Positions 5,620 to 11,733 of a stretch of DNA of 16,967 nucleotides are shown here, piece after piece. Within the stretch, counting starts at the first letter, position 1. Every line of letters begins with the position of its first letter. Source of the stretch: Pseudomonadota bacterium (lineage in GTDB: Bacteria; Pseudomonadota; Alphaproteobacteria; Micropepsales; Micropepsaceae). The notes beneath the pieces are model-generated. The model saw only the letters and a list, made by a program, of their open reading frames with translations. It was not told the origin of the DNA and searched no databases. The position numbers were made by a program, and so were the translations under genes. Location: contig JAKBAU010000041.1 of the NCBI GenBank assembly GCA_021808875.1, positions 1-16,967 of the forward strand. Reading direction: 5' to 3'.

Positions 5620-6735
5620 ATGTCGTCGCGCCGCCTCATCACCGCCAACGAACGGAGCAAGCTCGATCCGTTCGTCGTCGCCACCGGCGACGCAAGCCCG
5701 CGCGACCAGCGCGACCTGATGGAGCGGCCGTTCTTCTCGCTCGCCAAGGCCAGGCGCACTGCGCCGATCCACTACGAGGCCGGTGATGTCCGCGTCGAGG
5801 TCTATGCCGTCCCCGAGCACGGCATGGCGACCATCTGGGACGCCGACGTGCTGATCTGGGCGGCCAGCCAGATCGTCGAGGCCGAAGACCTCGGCTTCAA
5901 GACATCGCGCTTTCTGCGCTTCACGCCCTATCAGCTCCTGACATCCATCGGCCGGCAGACCGGCGCGCGCGACTACAAGCTCCTGAAGGGCGCGCTCGCC
6001 CGACTGCAATCGACGGTCATCCGCACGACGATCCGAAACGGCGAGCATTGGCGCCGCCACCAGTTTTCCTGGATCAACGAGTGGGAGGAATGCACGACCC
6101 GCGACGGCCGCGTCGAGGGGATGGAGTTCGTCCTCCCCGACTGGTTCTACCGCGGCGTCATCGACCGCTCGCTGGTGCTCGCCATCGACCCGGCTTATTT
6201 CCGCCTGACCGGCGGTATCGAACGCTGGCTTTACCGCGTCGCCCGCAAGCATGCCGGCCGCCAGCCCAAGGGCTGGGTTTTCGAAGTTGCGCACCTGCAC
6301 GAGAAATCCGGCAGCCTGGTGCGCGTCACCGACTTCGCGCTGCAGCTCCGGCGCATCGCCGTCCGTCAGCCGCTTCCCGGCTATCGGCTCCGCATCGAGC
6401 GCGACGGGCGACGGGAATTGCTGCGCATCTTGCCTGTCCACTTATCCACAGTGCCTGTGGATGGCGCTGTGGAGGCGTTCGGGACTTCACACGCAAACGG
6501 TATCGGGATTTCGCACGCAGCCCTATCGGGACTTCGCACGCACGAACCGCAACTAACCCTTTGGCCTGACACACCGATTCCTGGCCTTAACTTAGAGTCT
6601 AACAAAGAATCTAACTCTTGTAGTTGGACCGCGCGATCTGCGGATAACCCGGCCACCGCTGCTCAGCAGCGATCTCAACTCTCCAGCCGACAGCCGTCGC
6701 TGCCCCTCAACCGCAAGCCGGGAGGGAAGCAATGA
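5620..6735 (+). CDS. repA: Replication initiator protein A (RPA family)
   Basis: A 371-aa protein recognised as the RPA-type plasmid replication initiator: LDPFVVATGDASPRDQRDLMERPFFSLAK near the N-terminus, then YGVP-like VEVYAVPEHGMATIWDADVLIWAASQI, a winged-helix region (FTPYQLLTSIGRQTG, YKLLKGALARLQST), and GIERWLYRVARKHAG. The last 100 residues are low in conserved motifs, and that DNA carries origin-like signals. ATG 5620 is preferred, with GAGG overlapping the rdfS stop. The upstream extension is Arg-rich and out of character. It should bind the origin and start replication of the excised circle. The stop codon overlaps the parA start (ATGA), so the genes are translationally coupled. 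Confidence 0.85.
   Translation: MSSRRLITANERSKLDPFVVATGDASPRDQRDLMERPFFSLAKARRTAPIHYEAGDVRVEVYAVPEHGMATIWDADVLIWAASQIVEAEDLGFKTSRFLRFTPYQLLTSIGRQTGARDYKLLKGALARLQSTVIRTTIRNGEHWRRHQFSWINEWEECTTRDGRVEGMEFVLPDWFYRGVIDRSLVLAIDPAYFRLTGGIERWLYRVARKHAGRQPKGWVFEVAHLHEKSGSLVRVTDFALQLRRIAVRQPLPGYRLRIERDGRRELLRILPVHLSTVPVDGAVEAFGTSHANGIGISHAALSGLRTHEPQLTLWPDTPIPGLNLESNKESNSCSWTARSADNPATAAQQRSQLSSRQPSLPLNRKPGGKQ
6442..6630 (+). other. Putative replication origin inside the repA 3' end
   Basis: A consensus DnaA box TTATCCACA (6442-6450) is part of an 8-bp inverted repeat ATCCACAG-TGC-CTGTGGAT (6444-6462). Three 17-bp direct repeats follow (6479-6542). The stretch 6587-6627 is then markedly AT-rich for this DNA and contains AGTCTAAC/AATCTAAC. 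DnaA box, iterons and AT-rich unwinding element in that order are the textbook parts of an iteron origin. They lie within the coding sequence of repA, just upstream of parA. Confidence 0.65.
6479..6542 (+). repeat. Three 17-bp iteron-like direct repeats
   Basis: TCGGGACTTCACACGCA (6479-6495), TCGGGATTTCGCACGCA (6503-6519) and TCGGGACTTCGCACGCA (6526-6542). Units differ by one or two bases and are spaced 24 and 23 bp start to start, close to two helical turns. They are not a multiple-of-three tandem, so they are not explained by a protein repeat. They are probably RepA binding sites. Confidence 0.75.
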
Positions 6736-7370
6736 TCGTCGCGCTTCTCAACCAGAAGGGCGGCGTCGGTAAGACGACGCTGGCTCTGCATCTCGCCGGT
6801 GAATGGGCCTTGCACGGCAGGCGCGTCACGCTGGTCGACGCCGACCCGCAAGGCTCGGCGCTGGACTGGTCGCAACAACGCGCGCGAGAGAACGTCTCGC
6901 GCTTGTTCGGCGTCGTCGGCCTGGCGCGCGACACGCTCCATCGCGAAGCGCCCGAGATCGCCCGCACCGCCGACCACGTCGTCATCGACGGGCCGCCGCG
7001 CGTCGCCGGGCTGATGCGCTCGGCGTTGCTCGCGGCCGACCTGGTGCTGATTCCCGTGCAGCCGTCGCCGCTCGATGGCTGGGCCTCGGCCGAGATGCTG
7101 GCCCTGGTGCGCGAGGCGCGCATCTATCGTCCGCAGCTCGCCGCGCGTTTCGTGCTGAACCGCTGCGGCGCCCGCACGGTGATCGCCCGCGAGACAGCCG
7201 AGACGCTGGCGGATCACGATCCGCCGGTGCTCGCCAGCACGGTCGGCCAGCGCGTCGCCTTCGCCGACGCCGCACAGTCCGGCCGCCTGGTCTTCGAGCT
7301 GGCCGAGCAGAACGCCGCCGCCCGCGAGGTCGCCGCGCTCGCCGCCGAGGTCGCGAGGATCGCGCCATGA
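6732..7370 (+). CDS. parA: ParA-family partition ATPase
   Basis: A 212-aa protein with a deviant Walker A motif QKGGVGKTT at residues 8-16, a Walker A'-type LVDADPQGSALDW at about 35-47, and VVIDGPPR as Walker B. The small size without an N-terminal HTH matches type Ib ParA proteins of plasmids and ICEs. It should form ATP-dependent dimers on the nucleoid and segregate the replicating element with its centromere-binding partner, most likely the next gene. The start overlaps the repA stop and is preceded by GGAGGGAAG. The 3' end overlaps the next start by ATGA. Confidence 0.9.
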   Translation: MIVALLNQKGGVGKTTLALHLAGEWALHGRRVTLVDADPQGSALDWSQQRARENVSRLFGVVGLARDTLHREAPEIARTADHVVIDGPPRVAGLMRSALLAADLVLIPVQPSPLDGWASAEMLALVREARIYRPQLAARFVLNRCGARTVIARETAETLADHDPPVLASTVGQRVAFADAAQSGRLVFELAEQNAAAREVAALAAEVARIAP

Positions 7371-7621
7371 CCGAGCGATCCACCAGGCGCGGCTTTGTGG
7401 CGCGACCGGGCGACGCCGAGAGCTGGATCAAGGCGCCCGAAGTCCCGGCGCGGCGCTCCGATGATACCGCGGCGTTCACCGCGCGCCTGACCATCGACGT
7501 TACGCCGTTGCTGCGCGGACGCATCAAGGTCGCGGCCTTCCGGCGCGGCATCACCGTCGCCGACATGCTGCGCGACCTCTTGGCGCGCGAATTCCCCGAC
7601 GATTTCGGAGAGCCGTCATGA
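7367..7621 (+). CDS. Small ribbon-helix-helix-like protein, probable ParA partner
   Basis: An 84-aa basic protein starting in an ATGA overlap with parA. Residues 36-78 have the layout of a ribbon-helix-helix domain: a short strand (FTARLTIDVTP), helix (LLRGRIKVAAFRRGI) and helix (TVADMLRDLLAREF). The N-terminal 35 residues look disordered. Type Ib ParA systems are followed by small RHH centromere-binding proteins, so this is probably the partition adaptor. Sequence recognition alone is moderate; position carries much of the call. Confidence 0.65.
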   Translation: MTERSTRRGFVARPGDAESWIKAPEVPARRSDDTAAFTARLTIDVTPLLRGRIKVAAFRRGITVADMLRDLLAREFPDDFGEPS

Positions 7622-8136
7622 GCGGCAACACGCTGTCGCCGCGGCATGTCGCACTGCCGCCCAATCGCGCGGTCGTCGCGCTCACGCATGTCGAGCTGAC
7701 CTGGATCGAGAAGAAGATCGAGCGCTGGCTGCGCTTCGGCCGCCGCGCCGAGGAGAAGATCCTCGATCGCCGCCGCAGCATCTCCAGCTTCAAGCCGGGC
7801 AACATCTTTGCCTTCGTCCGCTGGGCGTCGAACGACTTCGGCACCATCGTCTCGCGCATGGACATCGTGCGCGCGGTCGAAGCCGGCGCGCCCTACCAGA
7901 CACTGCCCTTCGTGCGTCCGGGCGGCGAAATCCTCTTGCGCGTCGACGGCTGGCCGAAGGTCGAGCGCGTGCTGCAGGCGATCGATGCGATCGAAGCTCT
8001 CGACATCGATCCGGCCGACGCCGCGCCGGAGCACTGGCGTCATCTCCACAACCGCCTGACCGTCGGCGACGAGCCACACGCCTACACGCGCGCGCAGCAT
8101 GCGGCATGGCTGAAGCGTCGGAGGGTCGCGCTATGA
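7618..8136 (+). CDS. DUF2840 domain-containing protein
   Basis: A 172-aa soluble protein starting in an ATGA overlap with the RHH gene. I recognise DUF2840 from the HVELTWIEKKIERWLRFGRRAEEKILDRRR opening, the PGNIFAFVRWASNDFGTIVSRMDIVRAV core and the WLKRRRVAL end. The function of the family is unknown. It is a standard member of this operon type, always between parA-linked genes and traF. Dense charged helices suggest a nucleic-acid or protein-binding role, but no catalytic motif is visible. Confidence 0.82.
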   Translation: MSGNTLSPRHVALPPNRAVVALTHVELTWIEKKIERWLRFGRRAEEKILDRRRSISSFKPGNIFAFVRWASNDFGTIVSRMDIVRAVEAGAPYQTLPFVRPGGEILLRVDGWPKVERVLQAIDAIEALDIDPADAAPEHWRHLHNRLTVGDEPHAYTRAQHAAWLKRRRVAL

Positions 8137-8678
8137 GCCGCTTCGGCTACGTCATGACGACGTATTTCGCGATGCTCGTCATTGGCGCACTCGTGTTCTT
8201 CCACCCGGTCCCCCGGCTGATCTGGAACGCCACGGCCAGCACGCCGACAGGGCTCTACGCGCTGCGCCCGATTGGCACGCTCCACGCGCTCGATCTGGTC
8301 GCCGTGCGGCCTCCGGAGCCGATCGCGAGCTACCTCGCCGATGGCGGTTTCCTGCCGAGAGGCGTGCCGCTGCTGAAGCACGTCATGGCGGTTGCCGGAC
8401 AAACGGTGTGCCGGGAGAACGACGCCGTGACCGTCGATCACGTCGAGGTCGGTGTGGCGCGCGACCACGACCATCTCGGCCGTCCGCTGCCGACCTGGAG
8501 CGCCTGCCACACGCTCGGCGTGGGCGAAGTCTTCCTGATGAACCCGACCGTCCCGGACAGCCTGGACGGCCGCTATTTCGGCCCGCTCCCCGTCACTTCG
8601 ATCGTAGCGCTCGCGGTCCCGCTGTGGACCGACGAAGCCGGCGACGGCCGCTTCGTATGGCGCGCCGCGACCGATTGA
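8133..8678 (+). CDS. traF: TraF-type S26 signal peptidase
   Basis: A 181-aa protein starting in an ATGA overlap, with GGAGGG upstream at 8120-8125. An N-terminal membrane helix (residues 7-24) is followed by the peptidase S26C nucleophile motif ASTPTGLY (Ser36) and the general-base Lys82 in PLLKHVMAVAG. The C-terminal GEVFLMNP...SLDGRYFGPLP box is typical of TraF. TraF proteins cleave, and in IncP plasmids cyclise, the conjugative pilin in the inner membrane. In R7A-type ICEs traF lies in the rdfS operon. The ORF can extend 9 codons upstream, but the overlapping start is preferred. Confidence 0.87.
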   Translation: MSRFGYVMTTYFAMLVIGALVFFHPVPRLIWNATASTPTGLYALRPIGTLHALDLVAVRPPEPIASYLADGGFLPRGVPLLKHVMAVAGQTVCRENDAVTVDHVEVGVARDHDHLGRPLPTWSACHTLGVGEVFLMNPTVPDSLDGRYFGPLPVTSIVALAVPLWTDEAGDGRFVWRAATD

Positions 8679-8713
8679 CCCGCTCCTCAACCCGCCAACC
8701 ACGGAGGTTTCCT

Positions 8714-9049
8714 ATGGCGCAGATCGGTCAGTTCACCCGCGATAAGTCCGGCTTCACGGGACGCATTCAGACGCTGTTCTGCTACCGAGACCTTTCCCTC
8801 GTTCCGGCCGAATCCTCCGATACCGAGAATGCGCCCGACTATCGCGTCCACATGGGCGATGCCGACGGCCCGGAGATCGGTGCAGGCTGGAAGCGCACCG
8901 GCGAGAAGGCCGGCGAGTATGTTTCGCTGGTCATCGATGATCCGACGCTGGCCCAGCCGATCCACGCCAACCTCTTCCAGTCCGGCGACGACAAGTCGGC
9001 CTGGGTGCTGAACTGGAACCGCCCGCCCAAGCGCGGCGAGAGGGACTGA
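8714..9049 (+). CDS. DUF736 family protein, copy 2
   Basis: A 111-aa protein; ATG 8714 with GGAGG 7 nt upstream, 35 bp after traF. It has the family signature MAQIGQFTRDKSGFTG, NAPDYRVHMGD, GAGWKRT, VSLVIDDPTLAQPIHANLF and a WVLNWNRP end. It is a paralogue of the DUF736 protein at 2787 but clearly diverged, and unlike that copy it is part of the transfer operon. The function is unknown. This copy is the usual operon-encoded form in alphaproteobacterial ICEs. Confidence 0.88.
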   Translation: MAQIGQFTRDKSGFTGRIQTLFCYRDLSLVPAESSDTENAPDYRVHMGDADGPEIGAGWKRTGEKAGEYVSLVIDDPTLAQPIHANLFQSGDDKSAWVLNWNRPPKRGERD

Positions 9050-9053
9050 TCGC

Positions 9054-9770
9054 ATGCGGCGCGCGCTTCTTCTGCTCGCCAGCGTGACGGCGTTCGGCGC
9101 ACCCGCCGTCGCCGTCCACGCTCAGACGGCGCCCCTCGATCTGCATGCGCCGAGCGATCCGTATGCGGCGCTCATTGCGGAGGCCGCTCAGCGCTTCGCC
9201 ATCCCGACGGCGTGGATACGTGCGATCATGCGCATGGAAAGTCGCGGCGATCGGCATGCCGTCTCGCCCAAAGGCGCGATGGGGCTGATGCAGCTCATGC
9301 CCGAGACCTGGGCGGCGCTGCGCGCTCGTTATGGGCTCGGGCGCGATCCCTTCGATCCGCACGACAACATCCTGGCGGGCGCGGCCTTTCTGCGCGAAAT
9401 GCACGATCGCTACGGATCGCCAGGCTTCCTCGCGGCCTACAATGCCGGGCCTGGTCGCTACGAAGATTATCGTGATCGCCACCGTTCGTTGCCGGCCGAG
9501 ACGGTCGCTTATGTCGCGGCACTCGTCCCTTTTGTCGGGGACGGCGTGACCGATGGGCCTGCCCTCATGGCGGCCTCCGATCCGTCGTCCTGGACACAAG
9601 CGCCGCTCTTCATCACGCGGTCGGCAAGCACTGAATCGCCCGGTCGCGCGACCTCAAAGCAGCAGCCGAACGACACGCCAGTCGTCGTTGCCGTGCGCGA
9701 TGTCTCCGCCATCGCACCGCAATCCGGCGGGCTGTTCGTGCCCGTGTCCGCCTCGGGGCCGCAGCGATGA
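9054..9770 (+). CDS. Periplasmic lytic transglycosylase
   Basis: A 238-aa protein starting 4 nt after the DUF736 stop, with GAGAGGGA upstream. A signal peptide (MRRALLLLASVTAFG... with AHA-Q at about residue 23) precedes a soluble lytic transglycosylase domain: catalytic Glu62 in MESRGD, GAMGLMQLMPETW (residues 74-86) and AAYNAGPGRYEDY (127-139). It cleaves peptidoglycan to open space for the mating apparatus, as VirB1-type proteins do. The C-terminal 80 residues are Ser/Pro-rich and probably flexible. It is the last gene of the rdfS operon before the IS-split oriT region. Confidence 0.9.
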   Translation: MRRALLLLASVTAFGAPAVAVHAQTAPLDLHAPSDPYAALIAEAAQRFAIPTAWIRAIMRMESRGDRHAVSPKGAMGLMQLMPETWAALRARYGLGRDPFDPHDNILAGAAFLREMHDRYGSPGFLAAYNAGPGRYEDYRDRHRSLPAETVAYVAALVPFVGDGVTDGPALMAASDPSSWTQAPLFITRSASTESPGRATSKQQPNDTPVVVAVRDVSAIAPQSGGLFVPVSASGPQR

Positions 9771-9969
9771 TCGCGCTGTTCGCCGATCATCCGATCGCGG
9801 CGGACTTACCGCCAGCGTGCCTTTTCCTTGGTGACGCGGCGTTCTCTGACCCTTCCAAGGGCTGCATTGAAGCTCCCAGGCGCGATTTCGCAGGCTGGCG
9901 CGGCGCGGCGCATTCCTGGAAAGAAGGAAGGGCGATCAGGGAGGGAGTGCAGGAACCGACCGACAGAGT
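9771..9969. other. Left half of a putative oriT region
   Basis: Non-coding DNA between the transglycosylase stop and the insertion element. It contains purine-rich runs (GGAAAGAAGGAAGGG at 9918-9932, GGGAGGGAG at 9940-9948) and ends with AACCGACCGACA (9954-9965). The exact reverse complement of that arm lies at 11608-11619 on the far side of the IS. In R7A-type elements oriT lies by the relaxase gene, so this is the likely left part of oriT. A short ORF (ATG 9767) reads through it, but the DNA structure explains the region better. Confidence 0.5.
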
Positions 9970-10095
9970 GCCGGTGTAATCGGGCATGACGCAGCGCCGG
10001 CCGCCCTGAAACGTACCCGCAAGCCGTCATTGGCCAGCACACTGCCCGTCACCGGCGCCGATCCTCGGCCGCCGAAGCGACGGAGGAAGGCGGCG

Positions 10096-11178
10096 ATGGC
10101 TCACTTTGCAGGACTGGACGTGTCGATCGAGGAGACGGCGGTGTGCGTCGTCGATGAGGAGGGGACGGTGCTGATGCAATGTTCCGTCGCGACCGAACCG
10201 GAGGCCATCGCCAAGGTGCTCTTGCCGTTCGCGGCGACGCTGAAGCGCGCCGGCCACGAGGCCGGGTCGCTGTCGCCCTGGCTGCATCCCGAACTCAAGG
10301 CGCAGGGCATTCCGGCGGTCTGCCTGGAGACGCGCCAGGTGCGCGCGGCGATGTCGGCCCAGCGCAACAAGACCGACGCGACCGACGCGCTGGGCCTCGC
10401 TCAACTGATGCGCACGGGCTGGTTCCGCCAGGCTCATGTGAAGACCGAGGGCGCCTACCGGCTGAAGCTTTTACTGACCCACCGCCGCAACCTGAAGCGC
10501 AAGTTCCTCGACCTGGAGAACGCCATCCGCCACTCGCTGAAGAGCTTCGGCGTGAAGCTCGGCAAGGTGAGCCGTGGCGCCATGGAGCAGGCCGTCCGCG
10601 ACGCCTGCGCCGACGATCCGCTGACCGCCGAGCTGATGGACTGCATGCTGACGGCGCGCGCGGCGCTGTGGAAACAGTACCTCAAGCTGCACAACCTGGT
10701 GGTCCGGCTGGTGGCGCGCGACGAGCTGTGCCGGCGCTTCATGGCGATCCCCGGCGTGGGGCCGGTGACCGCGCTGACCTTCAGCACGGCGATCGACGAT
10801 CCGAGGCGGTTCCGGCGCTCGCGCGACGTCGCCGCCTATTTCGGCCTGACCTCCAAACGCTGGCAGTCGGGCACCTCCATCGACGTGCAGGGGCGCATCA
10901 GCAAGCAAGGCGATCCGGAGGTCCGGCGCGCGCTCTACGAGGCGGCCAGCGCCATGCTGACGCGCTACAAGGGCAAGACGGCGCTCAAGAGCTGGGGCCA
11001 GAAGATCGCCAAGCGCTGCCACAAGAAGGCGGTGGTGGCGATGGCCCGCAAGCTCGCCGTCGTCATGCACGCGATGTGGCGCGATGGCACGGTCTATGCG
11101 GATCGGCCGCTCGCCGACGCCTCGTCCGGCGCCGCGCCGACGGCGAAGGATATCAGGCTTCTGGGCGCCCTTGCATGA
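10096..11178 (+). CDS. IS110-family DEDD transposase
   Basis: A 360-aa protein; ATG 10096 with GGAGGAAGG about 6 nt upstream. The N-terminal RuvC-like DEDD domain shows Asp8 in FAGLDVS, Glu55 in GHEAG, and Asp94/Asp97 in NKTDATDA. The C-terminal Transposase_20 domain has the helix-hairpin-helix IPGVGPVTAL (218-227), YFGLTSKRWQSGTS and GRISKQGDPEVRRALYEAA, which holds the conserved serine region. It catalyses RNA-guided cut-out and paste-in of the element together with a bridge/seeker RNA. The reading frame is intact, so the IS may still be active. An upstream in-frame start at 10030 is possible but lacks a good ribosome site. Confidence 0.93.
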   Translation: MAHFAGLDVSIEETAVCVVDEEGTVLMQCSVATEPEAIAKVLLPFAATLKRAGHEAGSLSPWLHPELKAQGIPAVCLETRQVRAAMSAQRNKTDATDALGLAQLMRTGWFRQAHVKTEGAYRLKLLLTHRRNLKRKFLDLENAIRHSLKSFGVKLGKVSRGAMEQAVRDACADDPLTAELMDCMLTARAALWKQYLKLHNLVVRLVARDELCRRFMAIPGVGPVTALTFSTAIDDPRRFRRSRDVAAYFGLTSKRWQSGTSIDVQGRISKQGDPEVRRALYEAASAMLTRYKGKTALKSWGQKIAKRCHKKAVVAMARKLAVVMHAMWRDGTVYADRPLADASSGAAPTAKDIRLLGALA

Positions 11179-11565
11179 CCCGCGGCAAGCCCATCAACCC
11201 CGAGCCGGCGCGCGGCTGAGCGCCCAATGAGATCCGCCCCGGCGGATGAGGACTGATGCAGACCATGGACGACGGGAAGCACGATATCTTGCCTGTGGCC
11301 GGAGCGATCCTGGACCTCGCTCGAATGCCTGTGATGCTGCCCCGCCAATCCGATGCCGACATGCGCCGCGACGGATCGACGACCGTTCAGACGGTCCCCA
11401 ACCCGCCGTCGATGAGCGCGGAAGAGTGCACGGCGCATCAGGACTCGCAGACCGGACACGGATCGACCGGGTGGCTCGGCAATGAGCGTGCCGTGTCGCA
11501 GAACAACGCAAGTCCGGATACAATGGAGAACAGGAGACGACGATGGCCGGAAAGAGGAAAGAGAC
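11179..11565 (+). ncRNA. Putative bridge/seeker RNA region of the IS
   Basis: About 390 non-coding bases between the transposase stop and the right subterminal repeat. ORFs here are unlike proteins and run across the IS boundary. In IS1111-type elements the guide RNA is encoded downstream of the transposase, so this is where it should lie. I see possible short pairings (for example ACACGG near 11457 with CCGTGT near 11491) but no structure I can define by eye. The call is by position only. Confidence 0.35.
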
Positions 11566-11580
11566 CCCGATTAAGAGGGC

Positions 11581-11733
11581 CAGATAAAAGGCAGCAAGGT
11601 GCGGCTTTGTCGGTCGGTTGTTTTTGTTGGTGTTTTTGGCTGATCCGGCAATGTGCGGCCTCGGCGCGCAATGTGCGCCACGGCGTGAACGCCTTGCCGA
11701 TCCTGGGTTTTCCGCACATTGCCGAGGCCGGCC
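11581..11733. other. Right half of putative oriT and relaxase leader
   Basis: Non-coding. It begins with AGATAAAAGGCAGC, then TGTCGGTCGGTT (11608-11619), the inverted partner of the arm at 9954-9965. A T/G-rich stretch follows (11617-11638), and then three copies of CAATGTGCG: direct at 11649-11657 and 11669-11677, inverted at 11713-11721. The last lies 12 nt before the relaxase ATG. These features fit nic-proximal and relaxase or regulator binding sites. Confidence 0.5.
11649..11721. repeat. CAATGTGCG repeats before the relaxase gene
   Basis: Two direct copies exactly 20 bp apart and one inverted copy 36 bp further on, all within longer similarity to GGCCTCGGC. Together the outer copies form a large inverted repeat that would fold as a stem over the relaxase start region. 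They may be an autoregulatory operator for rlxS or an accessory oriT site. Confidence 0.6.

Larger units (their letters stand above)
9970..11580 (+). mobile_element. IS110-family element, IS1111-like layout
   Basis: A single-transposase insertion element; the ends are approximate. Subterminal inverted repeats TAATCGGG (9977-9984) and CCCGATTA (11566-11573) flank a short left non-coding part (about 125 nt), the transposase and a long right non-coding part (about 390 nt). Subterminal repeats and long 3' non-coding DNA are typical of the IS1111 subgroup. IS110-family elements make no target duplication, so the ends cannot be fixed by direct repeats. It separates the two arms of a 12-bp inverted repeat belonging to the host element. 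Confidence 0.7.

Noticed and set aside
6479..6542. Direct repeats considered as a CRISPR array
   Set aside because: Units are only 17 bp with 6-7 bp gaps, there are three of them, and they lie in the repA coding frame beside a DnaA box. Iterons fit; CRISPR does not.
6982..8100. Long minus-strand ORF opposite parA, the RHH gene and DUF2840
   Set aside because: It is a high-GC shadow frame. The plus-strand genes show clear motifs and ATGA coupling, while the minus translation is Arg/Ala-rich with no domain.
9767..9979. A 70-aa ORF overlapping the transglycosylase stop by ATGA
   Set aside because: It runs through the inverted-repeat arm and ends inside the insertion element, has no recognisable domain, and the DNA is better explained as the oriT region. 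The ATGA overlap alone is weak evidence.
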